Positions 24,865-37,240 of a DNA stretch of 64,000 nt are shown here, one piece after another. The stretch covers positions 62,001-126,000 of the forward strand of contig KV425563.1 of NCBI GenBank assembly GCA_001632425.1. The letters run 5' to 3'. The DNA is from Neolentinus lepideus HHB14362 ss-1 (Eukaryota; Basidiomycota; Agaricomycetes; Gloeophyllales; Gloeophyllaceae). A model generated the notes under the pieces. The model ran no database searches, was not told where the DNA came from, and worked only from the letters and a program-made list of their open reading frames with translations. The number at the start of each line of letters is the position of its first letter. The stretch's first letter is position 1. Made by a program: the position numbers and the translations under genes.

Positions 24865-25217
24865 TGTCACACCATATGTACATATATTTCCCCGGATATT
24901 GTGACTGATGACAATCGAAATTATTCTATAGCATTGGATGAGCTGCTTGAACAATATTTGGCAACAGATCTTGAGGAAAGCGAGGAAGCTGAAGTCGAGT
25001 GAAATAGCACTCCCAGATTTGCTACCGTACCAAGTGTCTCGTGCCAGTGGTCCCGCTCACGACTCACGACTCAGTGTGGCATTCTTATCATTCTCCCCTT
25101 TGCAAGTGTTTTCGCTGGCTGCTGTCGACAGTCGGTGTTTTGCATTGGCAGGGCCACTCATTCCTCGGATCGTACTGGACGTCGGATCGTGTTCCTAGCT
25201 ATTATCTGGAGACCGTA
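24865..25217. other. Intergenic, 3' flank of kinase-like gene A
   Basis: No coding or repeat signal was recognised. Confidence 0.4.
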
Positions 25218-26690
25218 ATCTCGACGGGATTCCCAAGGGGAGGAAGCCTGATATGTACGGCATCTAAGACCCCCTCTTTTCAGAAAAATACGTGACAAAG
25301 CCGTATCTTGGACTCCACGAATGTAACACAATATGCAAAAGAATATTTCGCTGTGGCAGTTTGCCACACTTCTTACGGGCATGTTGCCGACGGCCGTGCC
25401 ATTAATGCGGGACTCGGGGGGTTGCCAATGCTATCAAGTTTAGATGCCTCTATTGTTTCTCATTTCGGGCGTCTCTGTTCTGCGCTTCTTCCAAGGTCGC
25501 CGATCTATGATTGTACTTATAGAGGGTAATCTGAAGATCACGCATCAGATTGTCGCCATGCATGAAAAGGCGAAGTCGAATAAGGATGCTACGCCTTTCC
25601 TCTGCTACTTTGGAGCCGACGAGACCATCAGAGCGACCTGGAACTTGAAGCGACTTCTCGAAAGGTGCCAAGCGCCCTCCAGGTAGACGCTCAGCGACGG
25701 CGACCGATCGCTCTCCTTAATTTGATCAAGCCATTACGGAAGTAGAGTACGTCTGGAATTCCTTGCTCAATCAAGTCAACTGCACTTCCAACCTGTAATA
25801 GGGTATTCATAAGGATCCATACTCGATTGTGGAGTGGTGATGCAGATAGCGAATTAGAGGCTTAGCTTCCATGCCAAAAGTAGCAAGGAAATAGAGCACT
25901 GTCACATAGAGATCTCGACCTGCATCGAGAACTTCGAAGTATGATAACCTTACTCGACATCGGCATACCACCCACTGCCAGTGATCGCGCCTTCGATTCC
26001 TCTCCATTCTGCAGAGTCGTCAGTGGCGAGAAGATTTCCAACGGAGGACCGAATGAGATTACGAGATGATCGCTGAACGGCGTGTAGATATCATCGTAGC
26101 GCTGGAAGAGACAGCGCTAGAGGGATCCCGCGCCCTGGAAGCTATAGTCCAAAATGTACGTCCGATACGAACTTCGAAGGATCATTCTATTTTCTGTTAG
26201 CTTATGAATATCATCATTCGCTGACTAGAACTTGAAACTTCGACCAGAACAACCCACAGCGTGAAGACCTCGAGAAAGCCTTGTATCTGATGTTGAAAGC
26301 GACGGGGGGACCTCCTTCCGTGTTTCGATGTGCGTCGTGGCGAAGTGGCTATCGCCATTGGAGACCCCACGACAATAGGGAGACCTAAACTCGACATTTG
26401 CTATCACCTGGGAAATTATCTTAAGAGTTAGAGGATTTTCATCACACAATTCATCGGAACGTGAAAGTGGGCCGTGCCGAAGCTGTAAGGATTAGTGACT
26501 TCTGCAGAGTGGGAATAAAATAGGCCCTCACATTAAACATTTACCGGTTCCAACAAGAAGCGGATATTTGGATCAAAGTGTGGAGAAAGTACGCTGTGCC
26601 CATGTATGGGTTCTCGTATAATGCCAGCGGTCCTGAGAGCGCTAGAGGCGCCGGCGAATTGCACGTCCCCTACTAGACTACTACGAAAAA
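25218..26690 (+). pseudogene. Decayed MLKL-like kinase gene (tandem copy of gene B)
   Basis: Three parts of gene B reappear here in order but broken. The upstream region (tgatatgt ... aatacgtg) is at 25249, against 27347. A bundle piece, MHEKAKSNK, with RLLERCQ further on, is at 25560-25680, against CEKAKSNK and LSERCQ of gene B. An N-lobe exon, RFQQEADIWIKVWRKYAVPM followed by YGF, is at 26550-26630, against RFEREAKVWVDVW. The frame then closes at about 26675, and no catalytic loop, activation segment or C-lobe remains. The spacing suggests a tandem duplication of 2.1-2.3 kb in which this copy lost its second half. Confidence 0.7.
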
Positions 26691-27640
26691 ACCTATAATA
26701 TGGAAACACAGTGGAAACTGTCTCCCTGTATGCGTAGTTGGTCAGTGACCCTCGAATGCAGCTTGGTGAGGAACAAGGTCCGCTTAAGGTTTTGCAACAC
26801 TCGTCGTCACACGACCAACGACGGCGTGCAGCGCGTCCGCGTCGTAAATACGTGTATGTGTTCGGAATGTCCACATTGAAAACAAAGTAGTGATATAGTC
26901 GCCAGGATATTACAATGTCGGCTTGAGGTGGAGGAGTAAGCGCCCGTAGTAAACTGGCCTTTACCCAATCCGGTCGGAGGAAAAGCACTGCCACGTGGCA
27001 TGCCGCGGCGCACAGCATCGAGACGGAGTCTAAAACAAAGACAGCCAAAATGCAGCGACTCTCCGCTAGGCCTACAAGAGTACACTATTATGTCTTTGCG
27101 AACGCAGATTCACATTGCCGTCATTTCATTTCTGCACGATCTTCTCGGGTACACTCTTAACAATGCATCGACTTGGCAACACCTGTCGTATCATACTAGA
27201 TATCGAATGCCTTCCCAGCTACCATCACGCGGAGCATAGTCTCGATGGGAAGCAAAGGAATATTCAGTGGACCGATCATCAGCGTCTCGTACTAATCCCT
27301 TTGTCTATCCTCAGTCTGGGAAACGGGGACCTTGGATCGCGCGTCTGATATGTCTATCTTTGACTTCTCCCTCGTTTGAGAACAATACGTGGCAATGTCG
27401 TTTCTTAGAATGCCCTGTTCTGCAAAGGAATATCCCGTGGCGGTCGTTTCCCTTGCCATCTTACGGGGGCGCTGCTACCATGCCAGGGGTGTGAGGCAGT
27501 GAGTATCGTTGAGGTGATCGAACCCCGAAGCATGTTATTGTTTCTACTCTGAGCGCTACCTTTCCGACACAAGCTTTCCCCATAGCTGATCTTCCTATAA
27601 AGATCAATCTAATCTGTGTCTCCTCGTCTCCTCAAAGGAT
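26691..27640. other. Upstream region of kinase-like gene B
   Basis: The part from about 27300 to 27490 is duplicated upstream of the decayed copy at 25218-25400. The rest shows no gene. A long minus-strand frame overlaps the kinase relic and is not supported. Confidence 0.5.
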
Positions 27641-27651
27641 CCGTGTGCACC

Positions 27652-29866
27652 ATGCGTAAGGACCTCACCAAGTTCGGCACCATGCGCACTTCCCTTCGCG
27701 GCGTCAAGGACAGCTCCAAAAGTATAGCTAAGAAAATGCGCGAGAACTGGTCAGCTATCACCATCTGGAACGGTGCAAAGCCTATCCTGAGCGCCGCGGC
27801 GGAGTCGGTTCCTGGAATGAGCGTGGTTGTTGAGCTCGTGGACGGCATCGTCGGGGCATGCGAGAAGGCAAAATCCAACAAGTGCACACTGTTTTTATGC
27901 CGCTACTTTTCTGAGAAGCTGATGAGTCTCCTAGGGAGAGCTTAGCGCAGCTGAGCGAAAGATGTCAAGTGATCAGGGATACCCTCAAGGGATATGCCAA
28001 CCGAGCAAACGAAAGGCCTCCTCAACTTGACGAAGCCGTCTTCAAAGTCAAAGAGTACAGCCAGTTCCCTTTCTGCTTAGACAGCTGCACTCACCACTTT
28101 ATGTAGAGTGTTCCTGAAAATCAAAGTTCGCCTGGATGATAGGAACGACTACACCCAGTTTGAGTCTGTTCTTTTCCATGCTCAGATCCGTAAGGAGATC
28201 GAGAAGTGCCACGAAGAGATCTCGGCTTGCATTCAAGATTACGGGGTAGGTCACGTCCAGGAATGACATCCAATATTACTCACAGCTAGTTTAGTTCCTA
28301 TTGATTCTGCAAATTCGCGAATGGCAAGAAACTTTTCAGCAAAACGTGGAGCGAGATAAGATCTGGATAGCGGACCAATTTTCTGATGTGAAGCAGGGAC
28401 AGAAGATGATCGTGGAGATTCACCAGGCAAATTTTCGCGATTTGACTATCGCGATGCAGAAGGTGCCTTTAACACGAACTGCTAACGTTTATCACGTTCT
28501 CATTCACTGCTGGATGCTCCCGAACAGGGCTTCGCCAGGGTCCACGACAACAACAAGAAGCGTGCTGGTATTGAACGAAACTTGTTTCTGACGCTGAAGA
28601 TGTCTGGGCAGCTACTCCCGAATCACAACCTCGATCACGGAGAGGTGACAATCTCCGTTGGGGAGGAAGTGAAATTTGGTAGAACTCGGCCGGACACTAC
28701 CTGGCACAAGGGAACCTATCTCGGGAGTCAAGCAGTTCTCGTAAAGACAATCCGTAAACCAATGCTGGATGACCATAAAGTTATAGAGGTTAGTACCTGC
28801 GTGCTAAATACGGACATCATCGACACTAACATTGAACATCAGCGGTTCGAACGAGAAGCAAAAGTCTGGGTGGACGTGTGGAATGACGATAACGGGCGAT
28901 ATACTGTGCCCACGTATGGGTTTTGGGAGACGCCCCATGGTGACACTGGAGAATTGTGAGCTCTCTGGATCCTTGTGATTCATATCTCATGATTTGGCAG
29001 ACATTTGGTGTACCCTTACTATCGTAAGGGGACGGCTGACAGTTACCTGAGGGCGCATCCCGAACATGACCACATAGCTATCGTGAGTTCTATCGTCTGG
29101 CATGCTTTCCTCAATCCCTAATCCAGACCAGCTTTTGGATGTGGCTAAGGGTCTGGCTGTCCTGCACGGCATGAAGATTATGCATGGTGATGTTCGAGGG
29201 GTGAATATCACAATACAGTCCTAACTGATCGTTCTACTGACTTCGTGCGCAGAATAACATCGTAATTGGCAAAAATAATAACGGTCTACTCTCTGACTTC
29301 GGCTTGTCCAAGGTGAGTGCCATCCGGTCTTGTTATAGAAAGATGATAATGACGACATGATATATGACGATATCAGGCCCTCGATGATGTTGATGATAGT
29401 CCGCATATGAGCACCCCTGATCACGACTCGCAGCCTTGGTGGGCTCCCGAGGTGTTTCAGGACAGAGTGCAGGGTCTGCGGTCCGACATTTGGTCATTTG
29501 GTATGACCGTATACGAGGTAGGTCGATGCCTTTCCCAGACAGAGACACTACTCAGGAACCGTTTTACAGCTACTTACCTATAAGGTCCCGTTCCATGGGC
29601 ACAAACTCGTGTCGTCTAGGGTTTGGGAGCGGTATCTAATTGATCAGGAGGGGCGTCCAACGAGACCGCTCGAAAATGACATAGTCGAGAGAGGACTGGA
29701 CGATGAGCTTTGGAACTTCCTACTTCAAGAGTGTTGGAAAACAGACCCCAAGGAGCGGTCAGACATCAATCGTGTTGTGGAATTCTTCGAATACCTCGTT
29801 CGCCGACGGAAGGGAGGTGGCGGTCGCGCCGATGATACATCCATTTCTGAATTCGAAGACAATTAA
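27652..29866 (+). CDS. MLKL-like protein B: N-terminal helical bundle plus kinase-like domain with DFG kept
   Basis: Start ATG at 27652 (MRKDLTKFGTMRTSLRG). The bundle shows SVPGMSVVVELVDGIVGACE then AKSNK, and after an intron SLAQLSERCQVIRDTLKGYA. A long helical brace follows (IEKCHEEISACIQDYG; EWQETFQQNVERDKIWIADQ). The kinase-like domain has the beta-3 lysine (AVLVKTI), the alpha-C block RFEREAKVWVDVWND, a catalytic loop HGDVRGNN (Arg of HRD replaced by Gly, Asp and Asn kept), an intact DFG (LLSDFGLSK), WWAPE and SDIWSFGMTVYE. The closing block DDELWNFLLQECWKTDPKER is shared by all three paralogues. The glycine-rich loop is not canonical. Of the three intact copies it is the one most likely to have kept catalytic activity. 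The stop is near 29866, after a Gly/Arg-rich tail. Confidence 0.8.
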
Positions 29867-30268
29867 AGCCTCTCCTCCAATGCTGCCACGTCTGTATGTG
29901 TATCTCTATCCTTGCTTATGGACAAATAATGTAGTTTCTTGACGACTACCCCCTATTCTCTCTTGCCGTCATATGTGTATATGGGTCTCTATTCTTGTGT
30001 TGAAGGACAATATAATATAGCTACTTGACGGTCACCCTAGGTTGGTGTCCGAGCCGGCTTCCAGTACGGTACAGGTAGACAGAGTAATAACATACGAATA
30101 ATAATTGCCATCATTGTATCATTGAGACCCTTTCATAACCAGCGATGATCATGCAGTGGGGACGAGTTCAACCTTAGGACTTCCCTCTAAATGGCGAGTC
30201 GGCCTCCCTCAACCATCCTTTTATTCACATGCGACTCTGGGACATACAAGAAAAGTGTTACCGCCCTT
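29867..30268. other. Intergenic, nothing recognised
   Basis: The 3' flanks of two convergent units meet here. The phrase tctctatycttg with acaatataatgta-like words occurs twice (near 29900 and 29990), a small local duplication. Confidence 0.4.
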
Positions 30269-31048
30269 TTACGTACACGTCTGCCCAGCATGCACCGCGA
30301 CCGTCGATCCCGAGACATAACTGGCCTCATCGCTGGCCAAAAACGCCATCACATTCGCAATCTCCTCCGGCTCCGCCGCACGCTTGAAAATATTCTTCCC
30401 CTCCACAAACGCCCTGTTTTCCTTCGGGCCCTCCTGGTACATCTGCGTCTTTGTCACGCCAGGCTGGATCGTGTTAACGCGCATCCCGAACTTGACGAAT
30501 TCCTGCGCGGTGGTATTGCCAAGTCCCCGGATCGCCCACTTGGACGCGTTGTATAGCGAAAATCCCGGCCCGCTATGTAGGGAGACGATGGAGGAGGTGA
30601 GGACGATGGCACAATTTTTGCCTTTGCTTGGGGAGGCAAGCATTGCACGAACAGAGTGTTTTACTCCGAGCCACGCTTAATAGCATGGAAATCAGTATGT
30701 GCGTGTCAGGAGAACTGAAGTACTGAAGTAAGACTCACTTCCTTTGACATTCACGTTGCACATCGCATCCAGCCAGCCAACGTCCATGTCGAGCCAGGAC
30801 TGTACTCCATGTGCGTGATACCTGCATTCAAGCATGTAATATCGAGCTTTCCGAACTTGTCGATGGCGAGATTGCAATGGGCCTTGATCTCCTCCTCCTT
30901 TGATATATCGCTTGTGACAAGTAACACAGAGAGATTGGTCCGTAACTCCTCGGCGGCCCTCCTCAAGGAACTTCTTCACCGCGGCTAGCCTAATGCCACT
31001 ATCTGCGCCTGTGATGATCGCTACCTTTCCTTCGAGTCTTCCGGGCAT
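30269..31048 (-). pseudogene. Short-chain dehydrogenase/reductase (SDR) pseudogene
   Basis: The minus strand opens at 31048 with MPGRLEGKVAIITGADSGIR. The last glycine of the TGxxxGxG cofactor motif is changed to Arg, and the frame is lost after KKFLEEG. It resumes in another frame with DISKEEEIKAHCNLAIDKFG and LNAGITH, then shifts again to SWLDMDVGWLDAMCNVNVKG. After one intron the last exon is well kept: the serine region IVLTSSIVSLHSG, the active-site YNASK, and the end VAVHAGQTCT at 30269. Relative to the intact paralogue at 42934-43771, the segment after the first strand is also shortened. Two frame changes plus the motif loss indicate a non-functional copy. Confidence 0.75.
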
Positions 31049-31781
31049 AGTAAGATATGAGTGAGGGTTGGTGAAGTCGGGAACATCGTCATATGAGACC
31101 TAGTGGATATATTAAGACCTTCAACCAGCGGCCGTACGCCGGACGGCATACGAGATCACAGCGGTAAGACTCGGTGTTGTACCAAGATAGCTGTGCCTCG
31201 GACCATGCATACATACGTCCCTCGAAAGGAGTGCTTTATGCCTCAGAATGAGCGAAGGTGTACTGAAGGTGCCAGCATAACGTCAAGTGATGGGTGGTAC
31301 GATAATCGAGAGCCGTGGCGCCATGGAGTTCTAGAGTAATCCGTTCAAATACCAGAAGTGTACATGATAACACCAGGATTATCCATCAGCGAAGCGTCCG
31401 ACCTTAGAGAAGTATCTCGTCAAAGGCAGCAATATTAATCTGAACGAGGTGTGAGAGAACAAAAGACAGGCAAGCGCCGAAAGCTGTCGAAAGACCAGGA
31501 TTCTTGTCCGCATCAAGCATCATGATGGTGGCGACGGCGGGCGCCGCATTGATCACTGAACGCTACGCTCATAGAACATAATCCATAGGAACGTTTATCA
31601 ACGCTTGCTACTGCTCCGGAGGTGTGTGTTTGTTCTGAAGCGAGTCTGCGAAGTTCTGACAGTTGCATGGATGTCCATTGACCAGGTATCTCAACGAATA
31701 CCTGCCTCGCTCTTTACGACTTAGACTTGCAAGCCGTAGGGGTGTTGTCCTCAGAGCTTTGCACCGTATCTTCTGAGTTCA
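31049..31781. other. Intergenic, nothing recognised
   Basis: This lies upstream of the SDR pseudogene and of the HtrL-like gene. No open frame with a family motif was seen. Confidence 0.4.
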
Positions 31782-33114
31782 ATGAGGATAGCAGCTCTAA
31801 GCATCCCGGCTCTGGCCGGTAGACGTTCACTTACCTTCCTCCTCGTCCTTCTTACCTTCGGATTCGCCTTGACATATCTGGCCTTCGACAGAATTCGTCC
31901 TTCATGGCTGGTCCTATTCCCGGACCCAATCGCCGCCACCAATGGCTCTTCTGTGTCAGACCTACCATCCCTCGACACCGACGTATCCATCGACAGTCCT
32001 CTCCCCAACGCACCCAAGATTCTCCTCGTCTCTGCATTCTTCCCGCTCTCCAAGTCCAAACACACTATGAGCGACTACTCTTACTGGCTCTCGCGCTTCC
32101 TGGGACCCATCAAATCCGACATCTACTTCTTCGTGCCCCCGGACATGGAGCAGATCGTGCTTGATGCCCGCGGTACTCTCCCTATCACCATCAACACCTC
32201 CTATACGTCACCGTTTGATATCCCGCCGCTGCAGGGACTCGAGGAGAAATACGAGGAGATGCACAAGATTGATCGCGAGAAGCACCGGCATTCACCTGAG
32301 CTGTACGCTGTATGGGCGGGGAAGCCTTTCTTCCTCGACGAAGGACTGCGAAACGCGCAGGCGGCGGGAAAGAAGTATGAGTATGCGTTTTGGAATGACG
32401 CGGGAAGCTTCCGGGCTGACCACAGGTTCGCGGAGTGGCCGAGCGTGGCACGGGTCGATGCCGTTTGGCGCGAGGGTGCAAAGCTGAATGGAGCACCTGA
32501 GGACGATCTGATCTTCTTCCCCACTTGGGAACCCCCGGTGGCGAGCATGAAGCACTGGACAGAGGGCATGGGGCCTGTGGACAATGAATTCAGTGAAGGT
32601 GACATCTTCTTCTGAGTCGAGATGGTCTAGTTGGCTTATCCGCTGTACAGGCTCGTTCTTCGGTGGACGACCTGGCGCTATCACCTGGTGGCGCCGTCTT
32701 TACTATGCGTATCACGACAGTTACCTCGCCCAGGACGTCTTTGTCGGGAAAGACCAGACGCTCATCAATGCCCTGTTCCTCCTGCACCCTTCGCGCATCA
32801 TTACTGTCTGGCTGGCAGACCCGCACGCGCCGAACTACTCGCTTACATCGAAGGTCTCATCATGGTGGGATGATGGCGAGGGCCCGCTGGGTCGCTGCGG
32901 GGCGACGTGGTTCTATTATCAGTGGTGGTTGGCAGGAGATGAGGAGAGGGAGGCCATGCGGGAGATGTGGGGTGGAAAGAGGTGGTGGTGGTGGGGAAGC
33001 CAGAAGGATGAGGAGAGGTGCAGGGATACCCGGGTGCTTGGGATGACGAGATTGTTGAGAAGAGTGTTCGGAGAAGGTTGGAACCCACCGCCGACGAGTA
33101 TTTCGGTTGACTAG
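31782..33114 (+). CDS. HtrL/YibB-like type II membrane protein (fungal family, probable glycosyltransferase fold)
   Basis: Two exons (31782-32598 and 32651-33114) with a 52-bp GT-AG intron give 426 residues. The N-terminus has a short basic segment, then one membrane anchor (SLTFLLVLLTFGFALTYLAF, residues about 16-35), so the domain is probably lumenal. Conserved blocks are YSYWLSRFLGPIKSDIYFFV, INTSYTSPFDIPPLQGLEEK, ELYAVWAGKPFFLDE, YAFWNDAGSFR and, spanning the intron, FSEGSFFGG. Then come YYAYHDSYLAQDVFVGKDQT and ITVWLADPHAPNYS. These fit the HtrL/YibB domain of bacterial and fungal surface-glycan proteins, whose activity is undetermined. The start is the first ATG and gives the anchor. 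No upstream partner gene suggests a pathway. Confidence 0.7.
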
Positions 33115-33684
33115 GTGGTAGCTACCTCAATGCTTTGCGGGTGTATTTATTACGGAACAGCATACATAGTCAAGTAATTACAAATAGGGTGATATTGCTC
33201 ATCTTAGTCTAATCATATTGCCTTGTTGAATATCAGGTCCTGATTTGTTATACCTCGGTCAGGCCACATCCATCTGAGAAGTTCCCAGTCATGCACGCTT
33301 CTTTGCACACCAAAAGTGAAGAATAATTCTTTGTACGAGTGCTATCAGTTACGATGCCCAATAGAGTAGAAGAGTCAGTACTTAACCTGCATCAATATAG
33401 AATCCATGGTACGGTTACAATATGCGTGTTGGAAGTGACACATTATAATGAGTAAACCATTATCTAACGACCGTACTTGGACCGGTGCAGACGTCTATAC
33501 GCTAGCATCTGAAGCCAGTCCATGACAACCATTGCGGTGACAACAGTCTGTGACATTGTGACCAACGCGTGGATCATGTGCTGATTCCGTCACGCACCAA
33601 ATTCGGTGATTTGTGGAAATCCTTCTCTTTGCAGCGTCTGCGATCGTCTGCGTTCGAATTAGTCTTGCCTGGACACCATCAGGA
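33115..33684. other. Intergenic, upstream of SPB4
   Basis: This has no gene. The last 100 bp are the 5' leader of the helicase gene. Confidence 0.4.
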
Positions 33685-36071
33685 ATGTCGAATCCGTCTG
33701 CGTTCGCAGGGTCGTGGTCATCTCTGCCCACATCACTCACGCCATGGATGTGAGTTGCAGGAATCATGCAGAGGAACTTCGAGCTAACCTCTACAGTCTT
33801 GAAGTCATCCTATCTCTGGGACACACCCAGATGACTCCGGTACAAGCGTCGACAATCCCACTTTTCATGCAGAACAAGGATGTTGTTGTTGAAGCTGTGA
33901 CTGGATCAGGCAAAACGCTTGCGTTCGTTATCCCAATCCTAGAGCGGCTTATACGGAGGAAGGAGAGGTTACGGAAACATGAAATCGGGGCACTGGTCAT
34001 TAGTCCGACAAGGTGGGTTTTGTTTCCAGTGATCCTGCTGACATTGAATGATAACGAAGTCATTAGGGAGTTAGCAACGCAGATTCATTCCGTTTTCCAG
34101 CTCTTCCTCAACTCGCAGCCGTCAGAAGATGATTCCCCCGGCACTTCAACGGAACCTCCGAAATCACAGTATCCCCCTTCATTACTTCTGATATCCTCAG
34201 ATAAGTCGTCCACAGCTCAAGACATTGAACGCTTTCTCTCGACGGCGCCAGATATTGTGATAGGAACTCCTGGGCGAGTGGAGGAGTTTTTACTGGGGAA
34301 GGGAAAAGGCGTCGTCAATGTGAAGGAACTTGAAGTTCTGGTTCTCGATGAAGCAGACAGGTACGCTCGCTTGTTTTTCAGCCGTTGGTCTGAGCTATAT
34401 GGATATACATGGTAGGTTACTCGATCTCGGCTTCCAAGCAGCTTTGACCCGTATAGTTGCCCATTTACCCAAGCAGCGCAGGACAGGGCTGTTCAGTGCT
34501 ACAATGACTGACGCCGACGCACTATCTGAGTTGGTGCGCGTAGGTCTTCGGAATCCAGCCCGAATTGTGGTTAAGGTGCAAACGAAGAAAGGGAAGGGAA
34601 GAGAGGAAGCGGACCAAGTAATGGAGGAGAGAAGGATTCCGGCGAAGTATTTCTACCGGTTTGATATGTGGCGAGTGGTATTTATTGATATGTCACAGCT
34701 TGAAAAACTTCTACCTTACATGCCGTGCCTCGGAAAAGCTCCTCCAGCTGACCCGCATCATCTCACATGAGCTCAACACCAATACCTCTTCCCGTTTTAT
34801 AGTCTACTTCGCTACTTGCGCGTGCGTCGACTACTTCTACCGCGTAAAGACCTTTTTCTTCATTTAGCCGGTCCTTTGCTCATTATGCACGCAGGTTCTC
34901 TCACCACTTCTCTCGTCCGTTACCATTTACTCGCTTCACGGTCATCTTCCTCCCTCAGCCCGCACGAAAACTCTCGCCTCATTTGCTGCCTCGACGTCCC
35001 ATTCCGTCCTGCTCGCAACAGACGTCGCTGCTCGCGGACTAGATCTACCTGATGTTGACGTCGTCATCCAGTTTGATCCGCCCGCTGATCCGAAAGCATT
35101 CAGTCATCGGTGTGGGCGCACGGCGAGAGCAGGGAGGAGTGGGCGGGCGTGGGTATTACTTGTGGGCAGGGAAGTTGGGTATGTTGGTGAGTGGGGTTGG
35201 TGCTGTGAGGGAAATATGCGGCTGATAAAACTATGCGATAGACTTTATGAAGGTCCGGAAGATCCCAATGAAGAAGCAAGCCTATCTCACGGAAGATGGC
35301 TTGCCTGCAGTCGAGAATGACGACGAGCGGCCTGAAGATCCCGCCGTCGACACTGTGTTGCTACAAATACGCCCAACTGTGCTGAGAGACCGGGCGTTGC
35401 ATGAGAAGGTAAAGACTCCCAACCTACTTCGCCGATATCTGTAGACTAGGTTACCTTGTTTTCAGGCGACGAAAGCTTTCGTGTCCTTCGTGAAGGCGTA
35501 CTCGAAACATGAAGCGTCGTATATCTTCCGGACTCAAGATTTGGACCTCGTGGGTCTGGCGAAGACGTTCGGGCTCTTGCGACTACCACGTATGCCTGAG
35601 TTGAAGCATGTGAAAAAAGATGGGTGGGAGGATGCGAACGTCGATGTGAGCGTTGTCTACCGCCTTTCATTATTATCTTCGCTAACAGTTGGATGATGGC
35701 AGTGGGTTACCTACAGCTTTGCCGATCAGGCACGAGAAGGGAAACGGCTTAGCGAGGCCGAGGAAGCCAGGTCTAAACCACGGACCCAAGACAAGAAACC
35801 CAAAACAAAGGCAAAGACGAGTGTGGCGTGGAGTAACCAGCTCGCACGGAAGGACGAAAAGGAGAAGCGGAAGGAGAAAAAGGAACGCAAGCGGAAATGG
35901 CTGAAAGCGCAGATGCAGGAGGAGATGGCGAAAGGGGAAGGGTTGAAACGCGGGAGGATGGACAATGATGAGGATTGGAAGGAGCTCGCCAGAGAGGAGA
36001 GGATGGCGAAGAAGGTGAAGAAGGGACTGGTGGGTCAAGAGGACTTTGACAATGAGTTTGCTGGATTGTAG
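33685..36071 (+). CDS. SPB4: DEAD-box ATP-dependent RNA helicase SPB4 (DDX55 family), 60S ribosome biogenesis
   Basis: I place the start at 33685: a 65-bp first exon reads [20 protein letters not shown] then W. A 47-bp intron (33750-33796) joins it in frame to [20 protein letters not shown], giving the family's Q-motif region. Helicase motifs in order: AVTGSGKT (I), PTR (Ia), GTPGR (Ib), DEAD ([10 protein letters not shown]), SAT (III, GLFSATM), [16 protein letters not shown] (V) and [13 protein letters not shown] (VI). The C-terminal extension includes [20 protein letters not shown], then a strongly basic coiled coil ([20 protein letters not shown]) and the end FDNEFAGL. Short introns separate the exons. 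Known role: nucleolar remodelling of 27S pre-rRNA particles. All catalytic motifs are intact. Confidence 0.92.
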
Positions 36072-37240
36072 GCTGAGTTATGGTTGTACTGTGCTCAATG
36101 GTTTGTTGTTGGGTGATCTTCGATTAAACAGGGCACTTGTTGGAGACTCCCGAGTGGCGTGACAGAGTCACATCTCGAAATTGACCGAGCTAACCTCCGT
36201 TCCATAATGTTATCTGCAGCCAAAATACAGTTCTAAAATCTGTTCAAGTGGTGCGTGCCAGCTGCAGAGGATCATCCGTGATTTCCGAACGGTATCCAAA
36301 TTTGACGTGATGACAAGCAAACAGCCTTGAAATCGGTTAACACAGCTACCCGTCGCGGGCTAGGACGCGTCGGACTTGGTGCGTGGACGCAAGTTGTAAG
36401 ACAACCATATAATACTGTGTGTCATGTCTAGGAGTGTCTATCACCTTCGACTGTGGTGGCAGCTGACTGTCACAGTTTTGCGGACGAGGAGCGAGCTCTC
36501 ATTCCGCTTCTATTTCGCGGGAGAGTGCTAGATGACCCGGCCTTCAATATCGAGAAGGGTTCCGAATATTGAGAAGTGTCCGCAGTTCCAACGCCAGACT
36601 CAACAAAAGGGCAGGCTCTACCTCCATCGAATGCCTGCGTTTTCCAACAACTCAGCCCTACCCTGCCACACACGTCACGAACGCTTCGCATATATCAGTC
36701 GTCTGCCTTTTTATATTTGTCTCGAATGCTACAACGAGAGTCTCGAAATCGACTAATCAATTCATTTACAGGCCTCAGTCAGCTGGGGACAGGTGTGGAA
36801 GAGGACTGGATTGAGCTCACAATCGCTCTATCATGGCTTCTGACTAAACATCAGAAATACATCCACTACTGAGTGATAGGCAAGCGGTTGTGTGAAGAGC
36901 GTCAAAGTTCTAGAGGTAAGGATGCCATGTGGAAGCTGCTCTCCCTAGCACGTTCTATTCGGTAATACTAATCACTTGGATCCACCAGCTGCAATGTATA
37001 TGAACTGGCTGTGTCCGTCAAATTTTCTTGTCCACAGCCATATTCATCTCCACTGCAAATGACCCGCCTCCTTCGGTAAAATAACGGCGCCTGCGGGCCC
37101 GTACGACGCCACACCGAGACTGAGCACAATATCAAAAGTTCAATCAAAAGATTATGCAACCACAAGCAGGTAGAATAGTAATACATCGTATCCCGGACTA
37201 TATTAATACTAGGGGTCCGTTTGCGGTATTGGAAATCCAT
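36072..37240. other. Intergenic between SPB4 and kinase-like gene C
   Basis: Several overlapping open frames at 36470-36870 carry no family motif. I see no repeat or promoter. Confidence 0.4.

Noticed and set aside
26533..27048. 172-codon open frame on the minus strand
   Set aside because: It overlaps the recognisable kinase exon on the plus strand and shows no motif or exon partner.
30269..31048. Annotating the SDR copy as functional with unusual introns
   Set aside because: The frame changes have no GT-AG pairs at the right places, and the cofactor motif is also damaged.
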